DNA of 7,708 bases from DAOTWY01 sp003696565 (lineage in GTDB: Bacteria > Chloroflexota > Anaerolineae > Aggregatilineales > Phototrophicaceae). The stretch covers positions 1-7,708 of the forward strand of contig DAOTWY010000049.1 of NCBI GenBank assembly GCA_034435635.1, read 5' to 3'. Made by a program: the position numbers and the translations under genes. The notes beneath the pieces were generated by a model. The model was given only the letters and a program-made list of their open reading frames with translations. It had not been told where the DNA came from and made no database searches. Below, piece after piece: positions 1 to 5,833 of the stretch (position 1 is the stretch's first letter; each line of letters starts with the position of its first letter).

Positions 1-1784
1 TAAGACCCCAAACGATAACCAAGATAAATACTAGAACCGGGCCAAATTTCAAAGGTTGGTATATCTTCTGGCAACATAACCATCGTCCATAAGCGTTCCA
101 TGGTGCCATCCAAGATCATTTCTTGCATGGTATATTCAATGAGCAAGCGAAATTCAATGTCATTTAGAGGGGTGGCAAATGTCATCAAGCGTGGCTGGCA
201 AGCAACCACGGCTGCGCATTCTGCACCAGGTAAATATGAAGCGTCATACCAGCGTCCAGTATTATTATTGGTTCGTGTCAGTGTAAGTTGTTCAGGATGT
301 GCTTGGATAATGGGCAACAGTGTTAATGAATCACCAAATGCAGCGTCTGCTTCAGGGTCTTCACTCAGCAAGATGACTGGGATCGCTTCTTCTGGTTGTT
401 CATTAATTTCGATTCTTGCAGATAGGAATTGAGCAAGTGCACGCGCACGATCTACCGCATAGGGTTCAGATGATGGTACAAGCAGTGTATCACCATTTAA
501 ATCAGCAAAGCCAACCACATTTTCACCCACTCGGGACATCAACCGCAAGCCATGCACAAGATATGGATTAGTAAAATCTACCCGATTCACCCATTCCCAA
601 TCTGGTTCAACACCAAGTGCAATATCAGCTTGCCCATTAGCCACTAACTCCAACGGATTGCCAGCACTAAGTGGAATAAATTCAACAGTTCCGCCCCAAC
701 GCCCCACCATCGCCTGGATCAATTCACGATGAAATGCATCAAGATTTCGTTGGCTTGTTGTGGCAGCATCACCATAGATCCCGGCGACACGCAACGGTTG
801 CCCAGATTGAATACGAGGCACAACATATAGTGAGGGGAATGTTAGATCAACAGCATATTGATCTAACGCTGGAGCTGCATCGCCAACGTTACGCCAAACA
901 ACAATATCATCATACCGTTCCCCCGGAAAATGGACTTGTTGAATTTCATCCATACGCCCAATTCGAGTAAGATAGTGTAATGTGCGGTTAATTAGTGTTC
1001 GCAAGTTAATATCTTGCCGTAACATCGCAATTGCATAAGGCTCTTGCTCCACTGTTTCTGATAGCAAGCGTGTTAAATCTGGGCGAATAGCCGCAACTCG
1101 CAACAAACGATGCTCACTATCCACGATGCCATCAACCTCGCCGGCAGCCAACGCCACATAAGCTTGATCGAGTGTGAGATAAGTCTGGACATCAATGGGC
1201 AATTCGCTGCGGATTAACCAGCGATTAACCGCATTTTCTGCCGGTGACGCAATGACCACCCCAACGCGACGATTCGCCATATCTGCCAATGTGTTAATTT
1301 CACTAGATGAAAGCACCATCAAAGCTTGGCGATTCATATAATATGTTTGGGAAAATTCCACCAATGCATCGTACTCACGGCGATGTGGTAACGCACCAAT
1401 GACAATATCCACGTCTCCCCTGCGTAACATTGCAGCAATTTCTTGCGGGTCACGTGTTACCTGCACAAAATTTGTTAGCACTCCCCAAGCAGAAGCTAAG
1501 CTGTTAGCAACATCAGCATCATATCCTGAAACAAACCCACGAATATTATATTGTGAAAAAGGTGGGTTATTATATAACACGCCGACATTCACAATACCGC
1601 TTTCACGAATACGTGCAATAGCAGATTGTGATGGTAATTCTTCTTCCAAATTTACAACTGCTTGGGGCACAGGTGTAGGTGGAACGCGCGTTGGCACAGG
1701 TTGTTGATCGCTCTCTTGTGAATAAGACAACTGTGTTGTCATCAACAACAAGCCGCCGAGGATCAGTAGAAGGAGATGTTTCAT
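1..1784 (-). CDS. Exported protein with two tandem family-3 solute-binding domains (3' end at or beyond window edge)
   Basis: The frame is open from ATG 1784 to the left edge: 594 residues with no stop. The last, incomplete codon begins TA, so the gene could end right at the edge or continue. Residues 1-22 look like a signal peptide: Lys2, a Leu-rich core, and a probable cut after SYS. A Pro/Thr/Val linker follows (about 29-40). Domain 1 (about 62-288) matches bacterial extracellular solute-binding family 3: VGVLYNNPPFS near its start, GYDADVANSLA, and GDVDIVIGALPHRREYD, where an Arg at this place usually binds the ligand carboxylate. Domain 2 (about 327-573) repeats the plan (GQADIALGVEPDWEWVNRVDFTNPY) but lacks the PPF-type motif, so its pocket is probably divergent. 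The only cysteines are C523 and C529. Such proteins bind amino acids or similar solutes outside the membrane, for ABC importers or as sensors; no permease is visible. AAGG lies 10 nt before the ATG, inside nadD. Confidence 0.85.
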   Translation of the reverse strand, partial: MKHLLLLILGGLLLMTTQLSYSQESDQQPVPTRVPPTPVPQAVVNLEEELPSQSAIARIRESGIVNVGVLYNNPPFSQYNIRGFVSGYDADVANSLASAWGVLTNFVQVTRDPQEIAAMLRRGDVDIVIGALPHRREYDALVEFSQTYYMNRQALMVLSSSEINTLADMANRRVGVVIASPAENAVNRWLIRSELPIDVQTYLTLDQAYVALAAGEVDGIVDSEHRLLRVAAIRPDLTRLLSETVEQEPYAIAMLRQDINLRTLINRTLHYLTRIGRMDEIQQVHFPGERYDDIVVWRNVGDAAPALDQYAVDLTFPSLYVVPRIQSGQPLRVAGIYGDAATTSQRNLDAFHRELIQAMVGRWGGTVEFIPLSAGNPLELVANGQADIALGVEPDWEWVNRVDFTNPYLVHGLRLMSRVGENVVGFADLNGDTLLVPSSEPYAVDRARALAQFLSARIEINEQPEEAIPVILLSEDPEADAAFGDSLTLLPIIQAHPEQLTLTRTNNNTGRWYDASYLPGAECAAVVACQPRLMTFATPLNDIEFRLLIEYTMQEMILDGTMERLWTMVMLPEDIPTFEIWPGSSIYLGYRLGS

Positions 1785-1798
1785 CCGTTTTTTACCTT
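1781..1798 (-). promoter_or_regulatory. ATGA start/stop overlap and internal RBS coupling nadD to the solute-binding protein
   Basis: On the minus strand the nadD stop TGA shares bases with the next ATG (1781-1784 reads ATGA). A short Shine-Dalgarno-like AAGG at 1795-1798 lies within the nadD coding sequence, 10 nt before the start. Such overlaps normally let ribosomes finishing the upstream gene reinitiate on the next, so output of the exported protein is probably tied to nadD. This arrangement also fixes the chosen start codon. Confidence 0.7.
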
Positions 1799-2404
1799 AT
1801 ACAATCCATGTTGAGCGATGTATTGTAATATATTATCAGGCACCATGTAACGGACACTTTTCCCTTGTAACAAACGCTCAACAATATCCGTAGAGGAAAA
1901 TTCAACTAAAGGGGAATTCAACAAAACAGCGTTTTTTTCCAAATCTGGGATCACATCATGATGCATATCCAACCGCAAATCTGGATTACCAAATCCTGGA
2001 CGACGCATAACAGCAACAGCAAGTTTGGCAGTTGCAAACAACTCTTGTGGTCGTTCCCAATTTGGTAAATCGCGGTAGACATCTCCACCCATGATAAAAA
2101 ACAGTTCCGCTTGGGGAAATTGGTCATGGAGAATACGTATTGTATCAATTGTATAGTGCGGTCCTGGTCGGTCAATCTCTACACGAGATAATTCAAATCG
2201 TTCGTTATCAGCAATTGCCATGTTAATCATATTAACCCGATCTTCAACTGTGGTTCGAGTTACTTGTTTGTGTGGCGGTACCCCAGCAGGCACAAACAAA
2301 ACACGATCAAGTTCTAGCTCTTCATAGGCATGTTGCGCCAAAATAAGATGCGCATAATGAGGTGGGTCAAATGTCCCCCCTAAAATGCCAAGCCGTTGTT
2401 TCAT
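1781..2404 (-). CDS. nadD: Nicotinate-nucleotide adenylyltransferase NadD
   Basis: NadD joins nicotinate mononucleotide and ATP to give deamido-NAD and pyrophosphate in the cytoplasm, the adenylation step of NAD synthesis. The 207 residues match the usual family length. GGTFDPPHYAH (9-19) is the nucleotidyltransferase T/HxGH signature, with Ala18 where Gly is usual. VPAGVPPHK (38-46), DRPGPHYTIDT near 79, and FIMGGDVYRDLPNW (103-116) are further NadD hallmarks, and FSSTDIV (169-175) followed by VRYMVP (184-189) marks the C-terminal SSTxIR region. The position normally Arg in that motif is Val175. The ATG at 2404 is preceded by a good GGAGGG. The gene follows obg by 50 bp, as in many bacteria, but the next gene is a solute-binding protein rather than rsfS or yqeK. 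Identity is secure; the effect of the Val is inferred only. Confidence 0.96.
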   Translation of the reverse strand: MKQRLGILGGTFDPPHYAHLILAQHAYEELELDRVLFVPAGVPPHKQVTRTTVEDRVNMINMAIADNERFELSRVEIDRPGPHYTIDTIRILHDQFPQAELFFIMGGDVYRDLPNWERPQELFATAKLAVAVMRRPGFGNPDLRLDMHHDVIPDLEKNAVLLNSPLVEFSSTDIVERLLQGKSVRYMVPDNILQYIAQHGLYKVKNG

Positions 2405-2408
2405 TAAA

Positions 2409-2414
2409 CCCTCC
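2409..2414 (-). promoter_or_regulatory. Strong ribosome binding site of nadD
   Basis: GGAGGG lies 4 nt before the nadD ATG and is the best Shine-Dalgarno match in the window. It supports the start at 2404 and suggests that nadD is translated independently, although it shares a transcript with obg. Confidence 0.7.
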
Positions 2415-2454
2415 AGGTTGGTGGATCACCAGGCTCTAACAGGTAATTATTAAT

Positions 2455-3723
2455 TTACTCGGACCATTCTAATTCATAATCACCAATATAGACGGTGTCA
2501 CCAACCTGAATACCAGCCTCCTCTAAAGCCTGTGAAATTCCCAATGTTTCCAAAATACGTTGAAACCGCATCACAGCATCTTCATAATCCCAATAAGTCA
2601 TAGCAGCCGCCCGTTCAATTCGCTTACCCACAACACGATACTCACCCTCCCCCTCACGGATAATTTCAAATATCACATCATCTTCTTCCAGCTCATAAAG
2701 TGGTAATTCATCCACGGTCTGGGGCTGTACCGGAGGCAAATGAGATAATGCCTCAACAACTTTTTGTATCACCTGAAGTGTGTTTTGGCGTGTCGCGGCA
2801 GAAATCGCAATTGCGTTAATTCCCTCTTGCTTTAAACGATCCCGAACAAGTTCCCATTGTGCTTGTGCCTGTGGCAGGTCAATTTTATTGAACACCACAA
2901 TTTGCGGTTTTTCCCGTAACCGTTCATCATATAAGGCTAGTTCGGTGTTGATTTGGCTATAATCTGCTAAAACATCAGGACTAGAGCCATCTAGCATGTG
3001 TACCAACACACGTGTACGTTGTACATGCCGCAAAAAGCTATGCCCTAAGCCCACCCCCATATGCGCCCCTTCTATCAATCCTGGAATATCAGCAAAGACA
3101 ATATCCTGATCATCATATACTACAACACCCAGGTTCGGCTCAAGTGTAGTAAAGGGATAATTAGCAATTTTAGGCTTAGCATTACTAATGACCGAAAGCA
3201 ACGTAGATTTGCCGGCATTCGGTACCCCAACAATACCAACATCTGCAATCAATTTGAGTTCTAGTTTGAGCCACATCTCGGTACCCGGTTCGCCTTTTTC
3301 AGCAATACGTGGGGCTTGGTTAGCGGCTGAGGCAAAACGTGCGTTACCACGTCCACCACGTCCACCACGTAACACCACATATTCTTCATAAGGCTTAACC
3401 AGATCCACTAACAACGCGCCAGTTTCTGCATCGCGAACAACCGTTCCAGGTGGGACATCAATATACAAAGGCTCAGCACTTGCACCCGTTTTATGCGAAC
3501 TACCACCACGTGCGCCATGTCCTGCTTTGAAATGCACTTTTTTATGAAAATATGACAAAGTGGACATTTTAGGGTTAACTCGTAGAATAACATCCCCACC
3601 ATGCCCACCATCCCCGCCAGAAGGACCGCCACGTGGCACATACTTTTCTCGACGGAAAGTGATAAGACCATCCCCACCGTCGCCACTACGTACATATATT
3701 TTTGCTTCATCAAATGCTGCCAT
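2455..3723 (-). CDS. obg: GTPase Obg/CgtA, ribosome assembly
   Basis: Obg is an essential GTPase that binds the maturing 50S subunit and links ribosome assembly to stress signals. From ATG 3723 it has 422 residues in the standard three-domain order. The glycine-rich Obg fold (about 1-158) contains RGGPSGGDGGHGGD (31-44) and GGRGGRGNARF (120-130). The G domain (about 159-330) has G1 GVPNAGKS (166-173), switch I YPFTTLEPN (189-197), G3 DIPG (212-215), G4 NKID (279-282) and G5 SAA near 308. An OCT-type C-terminal domain spans about 340-420. All nucleotide-binding motifs look intact. A GTG three bases upstream (3726) is in frame, but AAGG would sit only one base from it and four from the ATG, so the ATG is preferred. 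The start overlaps the upstream epimerase by 14 bp, and nadD follows after 50 bp. Confidence 0.97.
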   Translation of the reverse strand: MAAFDEAKIYVRSGDGGDGLITFRREKYVPRGGPSGGDGGHGGDVILRVNPKMSTLSYFHKKVHFKAGHGARGGSSHKTGASAEPLYIDVPPGTVVRDAETGALLVDLVKPYEEYVVLRGGRGGRGNARFASAANQAPRIAEKGEPGTEMWLKLELKLIADVGIVGVPNAGKSTLLSVISNAKPKIANYPFTTLEPNLGVVVYDDQDIVFADIPGLIEGAHMGVGLGHSFLRHVQRTRVLVHMLDGSSPDVLADYSQINTELALYDERLREKPQIVVFNKIDLPQAQAQWELVRDRLKQEGINAIAISAATRQNTLQVIQKVVEALSHLPPVQPQTVDELPLYELEEDDVIFEIIREGEGEYRVVGKRIERAAAMTYWDYEDAVMRFQRILETLGISQALEEAGIQVGDTVYIGDYELEWSE

Positions 3724-4720
3724 CACACCTTATTTCCGGTATATCTTCAGGTTGACCATTTTTATACCATTGAATTGTACGACGTGCGCCTTCTTCAAAA
3801 GGCGTTGGGCTAAATCCAAGTTCACGCCTTGCCTTTTCGTTGGATACACGCCAATCATTATAAACATAAGAACGCATGTTGATGGGCCAAAAAGGTTCTC
3901 GTCGTGTTATACGAGAGAATAATTCCAAAATACGTGAGGCGGTGATGCCAAGCCAGCCAGGAATAGGAGGACGGGGCCAATGTAACTTTGCTTGTTCACA
4001 AATAATATCAAAAGCTTCTCGATGAGAAATCCAATCGCCACAAATATTATAAATCTCACCCACACGTCCACGCTCTAACGCAAGAAAAATGCCCTCAACA
4101 ACGTCTGTAATATACGCGGGGAAAATAATATGCTTTCCTCCGTCAATCTGCATGATGATACCACGCATCGCATCTTTAAAGAACAGGCGATTAAAAGCAT
4201 AATGCCCTAAGGGACCATAAAACGCACCCGGTCGTAAAACAATAACAGGCAAACCGAATTCCTGATAATATCGTAGTGCCATTTGTTCGCCTTCATATTT
4301 GCTTTCCTGATATGGTTCAACCGGCTTGGGCGGATATGATTCGTCAATTACGTTGGTTGGGTCGGGTTCACCAATAACAGCAATGCTTGAAATATGGATA
4401 AAACGTTCCACGCCTTCTGCTTTGGCGGCTTCTAACATGTTCAGTGTGCCGAGTGCGTTAGTCTGCATAAAAACTTGCTTATCCCCCCAAAAGCGGAAAA
4501 AACCACCAGCATGGATCACATAACGACATCCTGCAATTCCCCTTATCAACGTTGATTTATCGACAAGATCGCCTTGTATAACTTGCACATTGGGATATCG
4601 CTTAAGCCAGGAATGTTCTTCAGGATAACGTGTTAATACCCGTACAGGGTCATGCCGTCGACACAAAGCAGCAACAAGATGCCGTCCTAAAAATCCTGTT
4701 CCACCCGTTAGAAAAAACAT
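3710..4720 (-). CDS. NAD(P)-dependent epimerase/dehydratase, extended SDR (HpnA / dihydroflavonol-reductase-like)
   Basis: This 336-residue cytoplasmic enzyme has an N-terminal Rossmann fold with TGGTGFLG (5-12), which binds NAD(P). GDL (50-52), HAGG (70-73) and the catalytic elements ISS (110-112) and YQESK (137-141, the YxxxK pair) follow. LRPGAFYGP (162-170) and ITDVVEGIFLAL (204-215) are typical of extended short-chain dehydrogenases acting on nucleotide sugars or related carbonyl compounds. General resemblance is to the HpnA/dihydroflavonol-4-reductase group, but the substrate cannot be read from sequence and no hopanoid or sugar genes are visible. A TTG at 4726 is in frame, but AAAGGA abuts it and lies 6 nt before ATG 4720, so the ATG is chosen. 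The last 14 bp overlap obg. A 64-bp gap separates it from the membrane-protein gene upstream. Confidence 0.88.
   Translation of the reverse strand: MFFLTGGTGFLGRHLVAALCRRHDPVRVLTRYPEEHSWLKRYPNVQVIQGDLVDKSTLIRGIAGCRYVIHAGGFFRFWGDKQVFMQTNALGTLNMLEAAKAEGVERFIHISSIAVIGEPDPTNVIDESYPPKPVEPYQESKYEGEQMALRYYQEFGLPVIVLRPGAFYGPLGHYAFNRLFFKDAMRGIIMQIDGGKHIIFPAYITDVVEGIFLALERGRVGEIYNICGDWISHREAFDIICEQAKLHWPRPPIPGWLGITASRILELFSRITRREPFWPINMRSYVYNDWRVSNEKARRELGFSPTPFEEGARRTIQWYKNGQPEDIPEIRCDGSI
3726..3731 (-). promoter_or_regulatory. Ribosome binding site deciding the obg start
   Basis: The minus strand reads AAGGTG followed by TG and then ATG, all inside the end of the upstream epimerase gene. The AAGG core is 4 nt from ATG 3723 but only 1 nt from the in-frame GTG at 3726, which favours the ATG. 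Its position inside the preceding gene suggests translational coupling. Confidence 0.5.
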
Positions 4721-4726
4721 TGGCAA

Positions 4727-4732
4727 TCCTTT
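4727..4732 (-). promoter_or_regulatory. Ribosome binding site deciding the epimerase start
   Basis: AAAGGA is followed by TTGCCA and then ATG. The 6-nt spacing fits the ATG at 4720, whereas the in-frame TTG at 4726 would touch the site with no spacer. The protein from the ATG also begins two residues later, directly at the expected first beta strand. Confidence 0.6.
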
Positions 4733-4784
4733 AGCATCAAGACGACCTTAATTTGATTGTAACTTGGAAAATTGAATTAATGTG

Positions 4785-5408
4785 TTAACCATCTCGCCCA
4801 GTTGAAGGAGGTAACACGGAAGATAATGTGATATAGCGTGTTGAATATTGCCAACCTGGCGGAAGTTGTTGGATATAGCGAGCAACTTTCCAGCGGCGCA
4901 TTTGGAAGTCATAGCGCATTTCATAAACTAATGTTGCTGGTGGAAGTTTTTGAGTAGTATGAATTTGTGATGTTCTGATTCGATAAGTTAGCATATACCG
5001 TTCAACTTGATCATCAATAACAAGGCATCGCTCACCATCTTCAGAGAAATGACGAACAGTCACCTGATGAAGACATTCGAAAACACCTAAATAACGGGGA
5101 ATATGCCCAATACGATATTGCTTTAAAATTGCCTGATGTCGCTTAAGTTGTAATTCAGTAAAATAGTGAGATACCCCCTCCCATTGCATTTCCCAAGGGA
5201 GAGATTGGCTATTTTTTAACCATTGCATGGCTTCTAAATAATCCAATTCAACACGCCTACAAATTTCATCCGGTGCCATCCATTCTGCCTGATAAGCAAT
5301 ACCAGCATTTACTCGACGCAATTGCTTAACCCATGGAGCTTGCTGCCGTCCAACTATACCCATCACAATCAAACTACCAACCACAATCAAAATAACCAGC
5401 CAGATCAT
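4785..5408 (-). CDS. Membrane-anchored protein of unknown function
   Basis: I do not recognise this 207-residue protein. Residues 2-19 form one strongly hydrophobic helix (WLVILIVVGSLIVMGIVG). Basic residues follow (R21, K28, R31, R32), so by the positive-inside rule the soluble part probably faces the cytoplasm; its three cysteines (C50, C112, C128) fit that. After a helical region (about 44-98), the segment about 106-183 alternates beta-like strands and ends with a Tyr/Arg/Trp-rich stretch (MRYDFQMRRWKVARYIQ). That layout vaguely recalls the NTF2-like fold of Tim44-type membrane proteins, but this is a guess from pattern alone. The start ATG shares ATGA with the stop of the upstream receiver-domain gene, which suggests coupled translation and perhaps joint function in one signalling pathway. 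A 64-bp gap follows it. Confidence 0.75.
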   Translation of the reverse strand: MIWLVILIVVGSLIVMGIVGRQQAPWVKQLRRVNAGIAYQAEWMAPDEICRRVELDYLEAMQWLKNSQSLPWEMQWEGVSHYFTELQLKRHQAILKQYRIGHIPRYLGVFECLHQVTVRHFSEDGERCLVIDDQVERYMLTYRIRTSQIHTTQKLPPATLVYEMRYDFQMRRWKVARYIQQLPPGWQYSTRYITLSSVLPPSTGRDG

Positions 5409-5794
5409 TTAAGCGCATTCCACACATTTTGCTTTAATTTGGCAATACTGATTGGGCGATGCAAATATTCAATACTAGGGATGATATGACTGAGTAAGAG
5501 ATTTGGCTGCTCACCAATGACAATGATAGAAAGATGGTGGAGAGAGACAATCTCCTTAATTTTGTTTAGCATTTGCCAACCGTGCATATCTGGTAGTTGT
5601 GTATCCATAATCAATAAATCAGCGTTATAGTCTTCTAATAATTGCAACGCTTCAAAAGCAGAAGCAGCATCCATGACACGCAACTGCATGCTTGTAAGCA
5701 TATCTGAAAAAGCCTGACGCTCATCATCATGCATCACAGCTAAAATCACTAATTTACTGGGGTGTTCGATTTGTGTTTCTGGGCTGGTAGTCAT
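5405..5794 (-). CDS. Stand-alone receiver domain (atypical response regulator)
   Basis: The 129 residues form a single CheY-like receiver with a roughly 14-residue N-terminal extension and no output domain. The acidic pair D23/D24 (MHDDE) and the phospho-acceptor D64 (LIMDTQLPDMHGW) are present, so phosphorylation looks possible. The usual Ser/Thr after the fourth strand appears to be Gly94 (IIVIGEQ), and the conserved Lys before Pro is Arg113 (HRP). Either change could weaken switching. It probably works by protein contact in the cytoplasm, accepting phosphate from a partner such as the histidine kinase encoded upstream, though pairing is inferred from proximity. ATG 5794 has no good Shine-Dalgarno sequence and lies just after a strong palindrome. 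The stop overlaps the start of the membrane-anchored protein gene by 4 bp. Confidence 0.87.
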   Translation of the reverse strand: MTTSPETQIEHPSKLVILAVMHDDERQAFSDMLTSMQLRVMDAASAFEALQLLEDYNADLLIMDTQLPDMHGWQMLNKIKEIVSLHHLSIIVIGEQPNLLLSHIIPSIEYLHRPISIAKLKQNVWNALK

Positions 5795-5810
5795 TAATTT
5801 ATTTCAATCA

Positions 5811-5828
5811 GGGAAGGGTACCCTTCCC
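5811..5828. repeat. Perfect 18-bp palindrome between the AAA+ and receiver genes
   Basis: GGGAAGGGTACCCTTCCC reads identically on both strands and fills almost half of the 39-bp intergenic gap. As RNA it could fold into a 7-bp GC-rich stem (GGGAAGG/CCTTCCC) with a GUAC loop. No run of U follows on either strand, so it is not a standard intrinsic terminator. It could act as an mRNA processing or stability element, a translational control hairpin for the poorly preceded receiver start, or a binding site for a dimeric regulator. The sequence shows the symmetry; the function is inference. Confidence 0.8.
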
Positions 5829-5833
5829 ACCTG

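Noticed and set aside
100..432. Plus-strand open frame of 110 codons
   Set aside because: It lies wholly opposite the solute-binding protein, whose frame is continuous with clear domain motifs; the translated product shows no recognisable feature.
1399..1707. Plus-strand open frame of 102 codons
   Set aside because: It lies opposite the first binding domain and the Pro-rich linker; its Gly/Thr-rich tail is simply the linker read backwards.
2419..2431. Small inverted repeat TGGTG-GAT-CACCA between obg and nadD
   Set aside because: The stem is only 5 bp with a 3-base loop and no U-tract follows; too weak to call a terminator or attenuator.
3344..3372. Short 9-bp tandem repeat (CCACGTCCA-type units)
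   Set aside because: It encodes the GGRGGRG stretch that is a normal conserved part of the Obg domain.
3408..3713. Minus-strand open frame of 101 codons overlapping obg in another frame
   Set aside because: Obg is unambiguous in its own frame across this region, so this is a shifted-frame shadow.
3560..3922. Plus-strand open frame of 120 codons
   Set aside because: It spans the opposite strand of the obg start and the epimerase end; its Pro/Ser-rich part mirrors the glycine-rich Obg domain.
4721..4784. TACAAT-like -10 box in the 64-bp gap before the epimerase
   Set aside because: No acceptable -35 element is found at 16-18 bp spacing, so I do not call a promoter here.
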